A DNA stretch of 64,000 nucleotides. It comes from Vibrio algivorus. Its GTDB lineage: Bacteria; Pseudomonadota; Gammaproteobacteria; Enterobacterales; Vibrionaceae. Location: positions 2,232,001 through 2,296,000 of the forward strand of contig NZ_AP018678.1 of the NCBI RefSeq assembly GCF_002218005.2. Reading direction: 5' to 3'. Shown one piece after another: positions 26,364 to 35,522 of the stretch. A model generated the notes under the pieces. The model saw nothing but the letters and a program-made list of their open reading frames with translations. It was not told the DNA's origin and made no database searches. Within the stretch, counting starts at the first letter, position 1. Each line of letters begins with the position of its first letter. The position numbers and the translations under genes are program-made.

Positions 26364-27440
26364 ATGCCCGATATGATAACCCGAAAAGTCATTTCTGTTG
26401 AGCAAAAGTGGCGTAAAACCTCGCCAAATACCCGACAAAATGATCCAACTCGACAAAATTCTTGGTTAACCGAATTAGCACAGGCGATTTCAGATCCCAT
26501 GCAATTGCTTGAATTATTGGAAATTGACCCTACGCCGTGGTTATCAGGGTTGAAAGCACGTCAGCTATTTTCCCAACGTGTCCCTAGAAGTTTTGTCGAT
26601 AGAATGGAAAAAGGCAATCCACACGATCCTTTATTGCGCCAAGTATTACCTTTAAATGAAGAATTTAAAGTGCATAACGGATACTCAACTGATCCCCTAG
26701 ATGAGCAAGACAATGTACTGCCCGGTTTATTACATAAGTACACTAGTCGAGTACTGATGATCGTAAAAGGCGGTTGTGCGATAAATTGTCGCTATTGTTT
26801 CCGTCGCCATTTTCCTTATCAGGACAATAAGGGCAATAAAACCACTTGGCAGCAAAGCCTTAACTACATTCTCGAGCATCCTGAATTAGATGAAGTGATT
26901 TTATCTGGTGGCGATCCGTTAATGGCCAAAGACAGTGAACTGCAGTGGCTTATCGAAAATATCGCTCAAATAAAACATATCAAAACGCTACGAATTCATA
27001 GTCGTTTACCGGTAGTGATCCCATCGAGAATTACTGATGACTTATGCAAAATCCTCCAGCGTACTCACTTAAATGTTGTACTAGTGACGCATATTAATCA
27101 CGCGAATGAAATTGATGATGAACTAAATATTAACTTAAGCAAGCTGCGCCAAGTTGGTGTGCACTTACTTAATCAAAGCGTATTATTAAAAGGGATTAAT
27201 GATTCGGTAGAGGCTCAAGCAGCATTAAGTCACGCTTTATTTAATGCTGGTGTCCTACCTTATTACTTACACTTATTGGATAAAGTACAAGGTGCTGCTC
27301 ACTTTTATGTGTCAGATGAGAAAGCAAGACAGATCATGTCTGAATTACTCAAGCAAGTATCAGGGTACCTAGTCCCTAAACTGGCACGAGAAATTGGTGG
27401 TGAGGAGAGTAAAACACCAATCGATCTCCATCTATCTTAA
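26364..27440 (+). CDS. epmB: EF-P (R)-beta-lysine mutase EpmB
   Basis: EpmB is a radical-SAM, PLP-dependent lysine 2,3-aminomutase that makes the (R)-beta-lysine EpmA attaches to EF-P. The 358 residues contain the cluster motif CAINCRYCFRRHFPY, GGDPLMAKD and the late YYLHLLDKVQGAAHF block with the PLP region. The N-terminus is about 15 residues longer than E. coli EpmB if the ATG at 26364 is used; a later start is possible. The LysR gene follows after 12 bp. Confidence 0.95.
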   Translation: MPDMITRKVISVEQKWRKTSPNTRQNDPTRQNSWLTELAQAISDPMQLLELLEIDPTPWLSGLKARQLFSQRVPRSFVDRMEKGNPHDPLLRQVLPLNEEFKVHNGYSTDPLDEQDNVLPGLLHKYTSRVLMIVKGGCAINCRYCFRRHFPYQDNKGNKTTWQQSLNYILEHPELDEVILSGGDPLMAKDSELQWLIENIAQIKHIKTLRIHSRLPVVIPSRITDDLCKILQRTHLNVVLVTHINHANEIDDELNINLSKLRQVGVHLLNQSVLLKGINDSVEAQAALSHALFNAGVLPYYLHLLDKVQGAAHFYVSDEKARQIMSELLKQVSGYLVPKLAREIGGEESKTPIDLHLS

Positions 27441-27452
27441 TAAGGCATCATT

Positions 27453-28394
27453 ATGGAATTGGAAGATATTTATCGCCGTGATCTTAACTTACTTATTGCC
27501 TTACGTGTATTAATTGAAGAAGGCTCTGTAAGCAAAGCAGCTCAGCGTCTTAACCTTAGTCAATCAGCTATGAGCCGAGTTCTAGGTCGCTTACGAGTGT
27601 TACTCGACGATCCTTTATTTACTCGCCAAGGGCAACATCTCATTCCCACTCAGAAAGCCTTAGATTTTGATCAATCTCTTACTCAACCACTTGAGAATAT
27701 CCGCGATATCTTATCCCCTCAAGAATTTGAACCCAAAGCGTGCCGCCAAAAATTCACTATTGCCACCACTGACTATGCGATGCAAACCATTCTACCGTTT
27801 GCTTTGCCGCGTATTTATCAAGAAGCACCAAACCTGCAACTTGAGCTAGTGCCATTGCAACATAATAACCTCGCCCACCAGCTGACGACGCAAGGTGCCG
27901 ACATAGCAATCTGCCGTCCCACTTATTCGGTGGCCCCGTTGCATAGTGATATCCTCGGCAAAGTCAGTGTCTTTTGCTTATTGTCGAGTAATCATCCATT
28001 AGCCAATGTTGAACTGACATTGGATGATTACTTAAATAGTCGTCATGCCATGATTGCGATCAGTGATGGCGTTAAAGCGCTGATTGATGAGGCGCTTTCT
28101 GACTACCCTAGCCCTAATTTAGTTCTGCGTTCTTATCATCTAGAAGCGGCATTAGCGGTAATGGATACTCTACCTTTGATTGTCACTGTACCCGCCGATC
28201 TTGCCTACTTAGTCGCAAAGCGCTACAACCTAGTGATTAAGCAACTACCTTTTAACTTAACCCCATTCGATTACTCGCTAATTTGGCACTCTCGTTGTGA
28301 TCATTCCGCCTCACAACAATGGCTTAGAGGAGTATTAAAACAAGAATGCGGTAAATTAATTTCGGAGCGAATTAAAGTGATGGGAATAGAGTAA
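27453..28394 (+). CDS. LysR-family transcriptional regulator
   Basis: This 313-residue regulator has an N-terminal winged helix-turn-helix (about residues 8-66, with GSVSKAAQRLNLSQSAMSRV) and a LysR substrate-binding domain after a linker helix. It follows epmB by 12 bp and may be co-transcribed with it. Target genes and effector cannot be read from the sequence. The closest family flavour is NodD/LeuO-like (RDLNLLIALRVLIEE), but I do not assign a symbol. Confidence 0.88.
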   Translation: MELEDIYRRDLNLLIALRVLIEEGSVSKAAQRLNLSQSAMSRVLGRLRVLLDDPLFTRQGQHLIPTQKALDFDQSLTQPLENIRDILSPQEFEPKACRQKFTIATTDYAMQTILPFALPRIYQEAPNLQLELVPLQHNNLAHQLTTQGADIAICRPTYSVAPLHSDILGKVSVFCLLSSNHPLANVELTLDDYLNSRHAMIAISDGVKALIDEALSDYPSPNLVLRSYHLEAALAVMDTLPLIVTVPADLAYLVAKRYNLVIKQLPFNLTPFDYSLIWHSRCDHSASQQWLRGVLKQECGKLISERIKVMGIE

Positions 28395-28543
28395 GGAATT
28401 AAAAGTTTCTGGGAAAAGAATATAGTGGCTCGGGCGCTTCGCTGATCGTGACTCGAAAAAATAAAAATCCCTAAGCTGAGATCGCTATTACTTTCACATA
28501 TCACTAACAGCAAAACCTCGTTCAAATAGCATAATTTTTAATC

Positions 28544-28575
28544 TATGATACACTTTGTGTGAATAGTTAACACAA
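28544..28575 (+). promoter_or_regulatory. Promoter and operator of the ParDE-type module
   Basis: A minus-10 hexamer TATGAT (28544-28549) lies 17 bp after a plausible minus-35 TTCAAA (28521-28526). Just downstream is an inverted repeat TTGTGT-N9-ACACAA (28555-28575), where the antitoxin could bind to repress its own operon. AAGG then precedes the ATG at 28586. Confidence 0.5.
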
Positions 28576-28585
28576 GGTAAATCCC

Positions 28586-28828
28586 ATGGGACGAACAACA
28601 AGTGTCACAATCGGCGAATCACTCAATAGCTTTATTGAACGTATGGTACAAAGTGGCCGTTACGGCTCAACCAGTGAAGTAATGAGAAGTGCCTTACGTT
28701 TATTGGAGCAACAAGAAAACCAGCAAAATATGCTACGCAATGCGATTGAGGAAGGTGAACAAAGTGGTGAAAGCAACTTATCTTTAAAGCAGATTGCTGT
28801 GCAGCGCAAGGCTAAATTGAGTGTATAA
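28586..28828 (+). CDS. ParD-like antitoxin (ribbon-helix-helix)
   Basis: This 80-residue protein has the ParD/CopG layout. The beta strand TSVTIGESLNSFIERMV and the helix YGSTSEVMRSALRLLEQQE form the DNA-binding ribbon-helix-helix. An acidic C-terminal tail would wrap the toxin. Its stop overlaps the toxin start by 8 bp, the usual coupling. An inverted repeat sits at its promoter. Such modules stabilise DNA or mediate stress responses; which applies here is unknown. Confidence 0.9.
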   Translation: MGRTTSVTIGESLNSFIERMVQSGRYGSTSEVMRSALRLLEQQENQQNMLRNAIEEGEQSGESNLSLKQIAVQRKAKLSV

Positions 28829-29105
28829 ATTATCCAAAAAAGCCGAAGAAGATTTTGGGGCAATATATGACTACACTTGGCTAAATTTTGGTGAAGATCA
28901 GGCGGATGACTACACCGATGATATGGAACGCTGCTTACTTATTCTATCTGAAGCGCCTTTGCTTGGCCGCGATTACAGTCAGCTCAAACAGGGAATAAGA
29001 AGACATGATTATAAAAAACACACTATTTTCTATCGAATAAGAGAACAGGATATTTTCATTCTGCGCATTTTACATCAACAAATGAGCCCTATGCTTCACC
29101 TATAA
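28821..29105 (+). CDS. ParE/RelE-superfamily toxin
   Basis: This 94-residue protein starts at GTG 28821 inside the end of the antitoxin gene. The pattern YKLSKKAEEDFGAIYDYTW ... PLLGRDYSQLKQGIRRHDYKKHTIFYRI ... ILRILHQQM is typical of ParE. ParE toxins poison DNA gyrase, while RelE relatives cut mRNA; the RR-Y-HTIFYRI and RILHQQM segments favour ParE. No disruption is seen, so the module looks active. Confidence 0.9.
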   Translation: MYKLSKKAEEDFGAIYDYTWLNFGEDQADDYTDDMERCLLILSEAPLLGRDYSQLKQGIRRHDYKKHTIFYRIREQDIFILRILHQQMSPMLHL

Positions 29106-29106
29106 A

Positions 29107-29159
29107 AAAAGCCAAGCAGCGACTCATGTCAAAGCACTGCAAGGCTTTAGTTTTTTTTC
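29107..29159 (+). terminator. Terminator after the toxin gene
   Basis: AAAGCC and GGCTTT pair, with further pairing of CAG/CTG inside, followed by eight T residues. It begins right after the toxin stop. Confidence 0.7.
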
Positions 29160-29198
29160 TAGGTACTAGGAACTAGCCCGCTAGCTCCCTTATTTCTT

Positions 29199-30179
29199 TT
29201 AAATCTTAACGACTACTCGGCCAGTTACTTGACCATTAGTAATGTCTTCAGCGTATTGTGGTACTTCTTCTAACGTAATTTCTGAACAGGCTTGTTCAAA
29301 GTAACTTGCTGGAAGAATCTCAACTAATTTATTCCATGCGGCAATACGCTTCTCTGCTGGGCAATTGACTGAATCAATACCTTGTAGACGCACATTGCGT
29401 AAGATGAAAGGCATCACTGTTGTCGGTAAGTCAAAGCCAGCAGCTAGACCACATGCAGCAACGGTAGAATCGTAATCCATCTGGGCCAACACTTTAGCTA
29501 AAACTTTACTACCAGCGGTATCAATCGCACCAACCCACACTTGTTTTTCAAGCGGACGAGCGGGTTCTTCAAATTCTGAACGGTCAATAATACGAGATGC
29601 ACCACGAGCTTCAAGCCAAGGGCCGTTTGTTTCTACACGCCCTGTAACGGCAGCCACTTTATAACCAAGTTGGCTTAATAAAGTAACAGAAACCGAACCA
29701 ACACCACCACTTGCGCCAGTCACTAAGATCTCACCATCTTCAGGTTTTACACCCGAATCTAAAATGGCTTGTACACATAACATGGCAGTGAAACCTGCGG
29801 TACCAATCATCATCGCTTGTTTTGGATCAAAGCCTTGTGGTAATGGTACTAGCCAATCGGCTTTTAGGCGTGCTTTTTCAGCCATACCGCCCCAGTGATT
29901 TTCACCAACCCCCCAACCGGTTAGAACGACTTTATCGCCTTCAGAATAACGGTCATCTTGAGATTCTAAAACCGTACCGGCGAAGTCAATGCCAGGAACC
30001 ATTGGAAAGTTACGAATAATTTTGCCTTTACCTGTTACAGCGAGGCCATCTTTGTAGTTAATTGAAGAGTAATCAACCGCAACCAGTACTTCACCTTCCG
30101 GCAATTGGTTTTCATCTAAAGTTTCGATATTTGCAATCGTACGTTTGTCTTCTTGGTTTAACACTAAAGCTTTAAACAT
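29199..30179 (-). CDS. AcuI/YhdH-type NADPH-dependent oxidoreductase (acrylyl-CoA reductase family)
   Basis: This 326-residue zinc-less MDR protein starts at ATG 30179 (MFKALVLNQEDKRT) with GGAGA upstream. The open frame reaches further up but without family similarity. It shows DYSSINYKDGLAVTGKGKI, PGIDFAGTV and the nucleotide-binding VTGASGGVGSVSV. The YhdH/AcuI family reduces acrylyl-CoA to propionyl-CoA; in marine bacteria AcuI detoxifies acrylate from DMSP breakdown. The natural substrate here is an inference from family. Confidence 0.9.
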   Translation of the reverse strand: MFKALVLNQEDKRTIANIETLDENQLPEGEVLVAVDYSSINYKDGLAVTGKGKIIRNFPMVPGIDFAGTVLESQDDRYSEGDKVVLTGWGVGENHWGGMAEKARLKADWLVPLPQGFDPKQAMMIGTAGFTAMLCVQAILDSGVKPEDGEILVTGASGGVGSVSVTLLSQLGYKVAAVTGRVETNGPWLEARGASRIIDRSEFEEPARPLEKQVWVGAIDTAGSKVLAKVLAQMDYDSTVAACGLAAGFDLPTTVMPFILRNVRLQGIDSVNCPAEKRIAAWNKLVEILPASYFEQACSEITLEEVPQYAEDITNGQVTGRVVVKI

Positions 30180-30485
30180 AACATCTCCAACGTGTGGGTG
30201 AGCCATTCGACTTAATATGTTGGCAGTATAGGTAATAAACCTTAATAAAAACAGTGATAACAACGCATACATATTATGTATAAAACGCATACTTAAATTA
30301 AGTAACAATGTGTTTAAGTCATTACAAATAAACTAACGATGATAAAAACTATTTACCTTAGAGATAAAAAAATATCATCAAAAATCAACTAGATCTCTTA
30401 TTCAAAAATCATCATATTCCAACTTCTTACCACACCTCTTTTGTTATCAATTTCATTAACGAATTAATAAGGACGAAACACTCCA
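30180..30485. other. Divergent gap between oxidoreductase and MgtC-like genes
   Basis: This AT-rich stretch of 306 bp contains the promoters of both neighbours. I see no palindrome, repeat or small gene that stands out. Confidence 0.4.
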
Positions 30486-31013
30486 ATGTACCCTGAATGG
30501 CTTAATATCGACCCCTTTGATTGGTGGTCTCTCGCGGCCTGTGCGATTAATGGCACTTTAATTGGTTTAGAGCGTCAGCTTCGTGGCAAACCTGTCGGTA
30601 TTCGCACCGCGATATTAATTATTTCCGGTACTTACTTATTTATGGCGATGGCCGTGTCTCTGTCTCCGAATACGCTCGATCAAGCTCGGGTATTAGGGCA
30701 AATTATTACCGGTGTCGGCTTTTTAGGTGCCGGTGTAATGATGACTATGGATGGCAAAATTCATGGCGTGACTTCTGCAGCCGTGATTTGGGTTCTAGCA
30801 GCACTAGGATTAATGATTGGCCTTGGCCATGAAACTCAATCCATCATATTTACCGCTTTAGCACTCACCGTGTTATTGGGGGTAGATAAAGTCGAAAAAA
30901 GCTTTCAAAGCCTACGTCGCGGAGTTCATCAAACCATGCAAAAACGCCGTCGACCTAAGACGATTAATATGAATAGAGTAATAGCTAAAGAAGAACAAAG
31001 TAGCGAAGATTAA
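30486..31013 (+). CDS. MgtC/SapB-family membrane protein
   Basis: This 175-residue inner-membrane protein has about four hydrophobic helices and the MgtC/SapB signature: INGTLIGLERQLRGKPVGIRT, then GVGFLGAGVMM and VTSAAVIWVLAALGLMIG. The tail is basic, then acidic (KRRRPKT ... EEQSSED). In Salmonella, MgtC aids growth at low magnesium by inhibiting the F-type ATPase, but most family members are untested. It lacks the long C-terminal ACT-like domain of Salmonella MgtC. Confidence 0.88.
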   Translation: MYPEWLNIDPFDWWSLAACAINGTLIGLERQLRGKPVGIRTAILIISGTYLFMAMAVSLSPNTLDQARVLGQIITGVGFLGAGVMMTMDGKIHGVTSAAVIWVLAALGLMIGLGHETQSIIFTALALTVLLGVDKVEKSFQSLRRGVHQTMQKRRRPKTINMNRVIAKEEQSSED

Positions 31014-31082
31014 ATGAATGGCAAAGATTAGCTTATAAAATAAAAATGAGCGTCGTAACGTAAACTTGCTTCTATAACATTG

Positions 31083-31124
31083 CCCCAAGTAACCCGCAAA
31101 TTCTGTATGCAGGGTTACTTGGGG
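31083..31124. repeat. Hairpin repeat CCCCAAGTAACCC / GGGTTACTTGGGG
   Basis: The 13-bp arms are perfect inverted repeats with a 16-base loop, just before the modF stop. The arm sequence matches the ends of the TATACCCAAGTAAC family. It could end transcription from both convergent neighbours, although it has no T-run. Confidence 0.7.
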
Positions 31125-31129
31125 ATATA

Positions 31130-32632
31130 TCAAAGCGTCTTTATTTCAACTTGGTATCCCATATCTGAACTACCAACAAAATCCACATAGTTACGGATCG
31201 CCGGCAGTGCATCATCGCTATGATGAGAGACATACAAAAGTTGGCTCAAGTTTTCTTGCGCTATCATATTAAGCGTATTCATCACCAGTTTACGGTTAAT
31301 AAAATCTAACCCTTGATATGGTTCATCGAGAATCAATAACACCGGTTGTTTAATCAACGCGCGCCCAATTAACAACAAACGCTGCTGACCATAGTCGAGT
31401 TGTTTAAAACTGGTTTTCTCAAATTGGCTCATATGCAAAATCGCCAGCCAATCTTTCGCTAAATCCATCTGTTTTTTACTTGGTTTTTGGTAGAGTCCTA
31501 TCGAATCGAAGAAACCGGAAAGCAAAACTTCCATAGCGCTACAATTAACTCGATATTGCAAATGTAAGGCGGATGACACAATGCCGATTTGCTCTTTTAC
31601 TTGCCAAATGGTTTCACCACTACCACGAGGCTTACCAAACAAGGTAATGTCATTACTATAACACTGTGGGTGATCGCCGAGAATCAAACCGAGCAAGGTA
31701 CTCTTACCACAACCATTCGGGCCACGCACTTGCCAATGCTCACCATTATTGATTCGCCAATTTACCTCTTTGAAAATTAAACCATCGGTGTATTCAACTT
31801 TGCCATTTTTAAGCTCCATTAAAGGATCCGAATATTTAGCTTTATAGCGCTGCTGTTTAATTAATTCGAGTACTTGTTGGCTACGTTGCTGCGAGAGCGC
31901 ATTGAGCTGAGCCATGACGGGATGATCATTCCATTCACTGATAGTCATAGGCTCACTTAGGCGATGGATGATATTACTATCGTTATCTGTCTTAGTATTA
32001 AGCACGCCTGTCTTAGTAACTTCTACGTTAAACATCGCCACATGAGTAATACAGTCCGGTAATTCATCTTCACGGGAAGTAATAATCAACAATTGAATGG
32101 ACTTCGACAGTGTTTGCAGTAATTGCGATAATTGCTGTTGATGAGCAATATCAAGCCCAGCGTAGGGTTCATCGAGTACCAGCAATTCTGGTTCAATTGC
32201 GAGCGCCCGAGCTAACATTACCCGACGGGTTTCTCCTGTTGAAAGCTGACGAAAACCACGCTGACGTAAATGAACGAGATCAGTTAAAGCTAACAGACTC
32301 TCTAATTGCTCAGGATCTGTGCACATTTCAGACACCAGAGATTCGACACTCGAACCATAATCAAAACGGTCCATGAAATCAGTATCATCATCCGCCAGCT
32401 CTTTTTCGAGCAACTGCTGTTGAAGGTACAAAGAGACCCAACCTACTTTGTTGGGTCTACCTTCAATTAATGCCTGTTCTAGTTTGAGATCACCGGCTAA
32501 TAAACGACCCAGCAAAGATCCGGCATGACTATAGGTTGAAAATATCCCCCAATGTTGGCCTACTTCCATCGTCCAATCGTCAATTCGCAATCCATAACAA
32601 TTATCAATAAGGTTTTTTATTCGCATCGCCAA
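31130..32632 (-). CDS. modF: ModF-type protein with two fused ABC ATPase domains
   Basis: This 500-residue protein has two ABC nucleotide-binding domains in one chain and no membrane segments. The second has a clear Walker A GPNGCGKST and a Walker B LLILDEPYQGLD. The first has LSTGETRRVMLARALA and LVLDEPYAGLD, but its Walker A position is degenerate (GIFSTYSHAGSLLGRL). E. coli ModF, encoded beside the molybdate transporter, has the same design and an unclear role. No mod genes are near here. Confidence 0.82.
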   Translation of the reverse strand: MAMRIKNLIDNCYGLRIDDWTMEVGQHWGIFSTYSHAGSLLGRLLAGDLKLEQALIEGRPNKVGWVSLYLQQQLLEKELADDDTDFMDRFDYGSSVESLVSEMCTDPEQLESLLALTDLVHLRQRGFRQLSTGETRRVMLARALAIEPELLVLDEPYAGLDIAHQQQLSQLLQTLSKSIQLLIITSREDELPDCITHVAMFNVEVTKTGVLNTKTDNDSNIIHRLSEPMTISEWNDHPVMAQLNALSQQRSQQVLELIKQQRYKAKYSDPLMELKNGKVEYTDGLIFKEVNWRINNGEHWQVRGPNGCGKSTLLGLILGDHPQCYSNDITLFGKPRGSGETIWQVKEQIGIVSSALHLQYRVNCSAMEVLLSGFFDSIGLYQKPSKKQMDLAKDWLAILHMSQFEKTSFKQLDYGQQRLLLIGRALIKQPVLLILDEPYQGLDFINRKLVMNTLNMIAQENLSQLLYVSHHSDDALPAIRNYVDFVGSSDMGYQVEIKTL

Positions 32633-32824
32633 AATAATTTCATCCCTATAAAAACAAACACCAACGCAGCACGCACAAACAAAAAATTAACACAAAAAAC
32701 ACATCATTGAACTATCTTTTATTCATCGCTAAATCAAGACAATAAATGACATTAACTTTACATGCCTCCTTAATTTTGGAGTAAGTTACCCCTCATTATC
32801 TACTCAAATATACAGGTATTTATC

Positions 32825-33202
32825 ATGTTAAAACGCACTCTTGTACTATCACTCGCTATTGCCTCTACTTTTGCTTCTGCGGCAACACTTACAGACAAGC
32901 AACAGAAAAACATTGATGATATCAACGCCCAACTACAACAAGTTGAAGCGACAGCGGCTTCAAATATCGAATCTTTAACTAAAGATCTTGATGTTGCAAC
33001 TGAGAAAAAAGACCAAATGAAGCTCAATGCTCAAATTAAACTAAATGAACAAGCAAAAGCGAACGCTGAAAGACAATAAAAGCAAATGGAAGAGTTTACA
33101 GCTAAAATTGAAAACTTAACGGATGACCAAGTAAAAGACATCCAAAACAAAATGGACGAAATGAAAGAAAAAGCAGACAAAATCGCAGAAGATCTAAAAT
33201 GA
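32825..33202 (+). pseudogene. Small secreted coiled-coil protein interrupted by an in-frame TAA
   Basis: The ATG at 32825 opens a signal peptide (LVLSLAIASTFASA, cleavage likely after ASA or SAA) and a Gln/Lys/Glu-rich helical region. It stops at TAA 33077-33079 after 84 codons. The same frame then continues with KQMEEFTAKIENLTDDQ and further heptad-like sequence to a TGA at 33200-33202, just before a terminator. A single change (CAA to TAA would fit ERQ-stop-KQM) would restore about 125 residues. It could be a recent nonsense mutation, a sequence error or a truncated yet stable protein. I do not recognise the family. Confidence 0.65.
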
Positions 33203-33236
33203 TTCGCGATTTAAGATAAAAAACTTATAACAGACA

Positions 33237-33273
33237 TCCTCTTACGCTGATAAAAGCATAAGGGGATTTTTTT
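33237..33273 (+). terminator. Terminator after the small secreted protein gene
   Basis: CCTCTTACGCT pairs with AGCATAAGGGG across GATAAA and is followed by seven T residues. Its place after the second stop (33202), not the first, supports one original gene. Confidence 0.85.
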
Positions 33274-33340
33274 GCTTGTGAATCGGCAGATAACCTCAGA
33301 TTTAGATAACTAGAGCGACTCAATACCGTAACTAAACTTA

Positions 33341-33374
33341 ATAAAAAAAGGCTCACAACCTTAGCTGTGAGCCT
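33341..33374 (-). terminator. Terminator of groESL
   Basis: GGCTCACA and TGTGAGCC form an 8-bp stem; the flanking A-run supplies the T-run on the minus strand. It lies 44 bp beyond the groEL stop. Confidence 0.85.
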
Positions 33375-33417
33375 CAATACTTTGAGCTATGAATCTAGAT
33401 AGCTAGTGATCGGTTGA

Positions 33418-35061
33418 TCACATCATGCCACCCATACCGCCCATTCCACCCATGCCGCCCATATCAGGCATTGGCGCTGCATCTTGTGGCTTATCTGTCA
33501 CCATCGCTTCAGTTGTGATCATAAGACCGGCAACAGATGCTGCAAATTGTAGTGCAGAACGAGTTACTTTAGTTGGATCCAAAATACCCATTGCGATCAT
33601 GTCACCGTATTCGCCTGTTGCCGCGTTGTAACCGTAGTTACCTTCGCCAGCGCGTACATTGTTAGCAACCACTGATTCTTCATCACCTGCGTTCTTAGTG
33701 ATTTGACGAATTGGAGATTCCATTGCACGAAGCGCGACGCGGATACCTACGTTTTGCTCTTCGTTGTCACCTTCAAGGCCTACCACTTTAGAAGCGGCGC
33801 GAATCAATGCAACACCACCACCGGCAACGATACCTTCTTCAACCGCTGCGCGAGTTGCATGAAGTGCATCTTCAACACGGTCTTTCTTCTCTTTCATTTC
33901 AACTTCAGTCGCTGCGCCAACTTTGATGACTGCAACACCACCAGCTAGTTTCGCTACGCGTTCTTGAAGTTTTTCTTTGTCGTAATCTGATGTTGCATCT
34001 TCGATTTGTTGACGAATTTGCGCCACACGACCTTGAATCATGTCTTCTTCGCCAGAGCCATCAATGATAGTTGTCGCTTCTTTGGTAATAGTCACGCGTT
34101 TCGCTTGGCCAAGATCTTCTAGTGTTGCTTTTTCTAGCTCAAGACCGATTTCTTCAGAAATCACAGTACCAGCCGTTAGAACCGCGATGTCTTGTAGCAT
34201 TGCTTTACGACGGTCACCGAAACCAGGTGCTTTCACTGCAGCTACTTTCACGATACCGCGCATGTTGTTCACAACAAGAGTAGCTAGCGCTTCACCTTCA
34301 AGATCTTCTGCAATGATCAATAGAGGGCGAGATGCTTTTGCAACTGCTTCTAATGTAGGAAGCAATTCACGGATATTTGATACTTTCTTATCAACCAAAA
34401 GGATGAATGGGTTATCAAGATCGACACTACCCGCTTCTTGGTTGTTGATGAAATAAGGAGATAGGTAACCGCGGTCAAACTGCATACCTTCTACTACGTC
34501 TAACTCATCTTGTAGAGCTTGACCTTCTTCAACAGTAATAACGCCATCACGACCTACTTTTTCCATCGCCTCAGCAATGATTTTACCAACAGAGCTGTCA
34601 GAGTTTGCAGAGATAGTCGCGACTTGCTCAATCTCAGTACTGCTTGAACAATCTTTAGACAAACCTTTTAACTCTTCAACTGCCGCTGTTACTGCTTTAT
34701 CAATACCGCGCTTAAGGTCCATTGGGTTCATACCTGCAGCAACCGCTTTAAGACCTTCAGTAATAATTGATTGTGCAAGAACGGTTGCGGTAGTGGTACC
34801 GTCACCCGCTACATCGTTCGCTTGAGAAGCGACTTGCTTAACCATTTGTGCGCCCATGTTTTGGAATTTGTCTTCCAATTCAATTTCACGAGCAACAGAC
34901 ACACCATCTTTAGTGATAGTCGGTGCGCCGTAAGATTTGTCTAGTACTACGTTACGACCTTTAGGGCCTAATGTTACTTTTACTGCGTCTGCTAAGATGT
35001 TTACACCTTCAAGCATTTTTACGCGAGCGTCATTACCAAATTTTACGTCTTTTGCTGCCAT
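33418..35061 (-). CDS. groEL: Chaperonin GroEL
   Basis: GroEL forms the double heptameric ring that folds proteins with ATP and GroES. The 547-residue protein starts AAKDVKFGNDARVKMLEGVN. It has the ATP-site GDGTTTATVLA (about residue 86), LEGEALATLVVN and the GIVAGGGVALIRA block, and ends in the Gly-Gly-Met tail (GGMGGMGGMGGMM). It follows groES by 67 bp. The acceptable length and intact motifs suggest full function. Confidence 0.98.
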   Translation of the reverse strand: MAAKDVKFGNDARVKMLEGVNILADAVKVTLGPKGRNVVLDKSYGAPTITKDGVSVAREIELEDKFQNMGAQMVKQVASQANDVAGDGTTTATVLAQSIITEGLKAVAAGMNPMDLKRGIDKAVTAAVEELKGLSKDCSSSTEIEQVATISANSDSSVGKIIAEAMEKVGRDGVITVEEGQALQDELDVVEGMQFDRGYLSPYFINNQEAGSVDLDNPFILLVDKKVSNIRELLPTLEAVAKASRPLLIIAEDLEGEALATLVVNNMRGIVKVAAVKAPGFGDRRKAMLQDIAVLTAGTVISEEIGLELEKATLEDLGQAKRVTITKEATTIIDGSGEEDMIQGRVAQIRQQIEDATSDYDKEKLQERVAKLAGGVAVIKVGAATEVEMKEKKDRVEDALHATRAAVEEGIVAGGGVALIRAASKVVGLEGDNEEQNVGIRVALRAMESPIRQITKNAGDEESVVANNVRAGEGNYGYNAATGEYGDMIAMGILDPTKVTRSALQFAASVAGLMITTEAMVTDKPQDAAPMPDMGGMGGMGGMGGMM

Positions 35062-35128
35062 GTTCTTATTCCTTATAAAATCTATTGAATGCGTTTGGTT
35101 TTGAATTCAGAAGTGAATAAGTCGGTGC

Positions 35129-35419
35129 TTACTCAATAATTGCTAAAATGTCATTCTCAGACAAGATTAGAACTTCTTTACCATCGATTTTTTCAGACTT
35201 AGTGCCATAGCCTTCAGCAAAGATCACAGTATCACCTACTTTTACGTCAAGTGGTTGTACTGTGCCATTTTCTAAAATACGACCTTTGCCGACAGCTAGA
35301 ACTTTGCCGCGAGTAGATTTTTCCGCAGCTGAACCAGTTAATACGATGCCACCAGCAGACTTTGATTCTACTTCTTGGCGCTCAACGATAACTCGGTCAT
35401 GTAAAGGACGAATGTTCAT
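35129..35419 (-). CDS. groES: Co-chaperonin GroES
   Basis: GroES is the 96-residue lid of GroEL. It is read from ATG 35419 (MNIRPLHDRVIVERQEVESK), which has AGGAGAGA upstream; the longer open frame above it is the promoter region. The mobile loop ESKSAGGIVLTGSAAEKS and the C-terminal ILSENDILAIIE are typical. It is the first gene of the operon and is preceded by a heat-shock-type promoter. Confidence 0.98.
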   Translation of the reverse strand: MNIRPLHDRVIVERQEVESKSAGGIVLTGSAAEKSTRGKVLAVGKGRILENGTVQPLDVKVGDTVIFAEGYGTKSEKIDGKEVLILSENDILAIIE

Positions 35420-35493
35420 CTGTGCATCTCTCCTGATTAGATGTTCATGGAAATATTTAAAGATACCGAGTAATTCTCTCGGTCTGTTTGGAT

Positions 35494-35522
35494 ATGTGGG
35501 GTGAAGATGATCAAAACCCAAG
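35494..35522 (-). promoter_or_regulatory. Sigma-32-type promoter of groESL
   Basis: On the minus strand, CTTGGG, a 15-bp spacer and CCCCACAT resemble the heat-shock consensus CTTGAA-N13-17-CCCCATNT. It lies about 75 bp above the groES start. An inverted repeat ACCGAG / CTCGGT (35465-35483) then lies in the leader. Confidence 0.6.
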
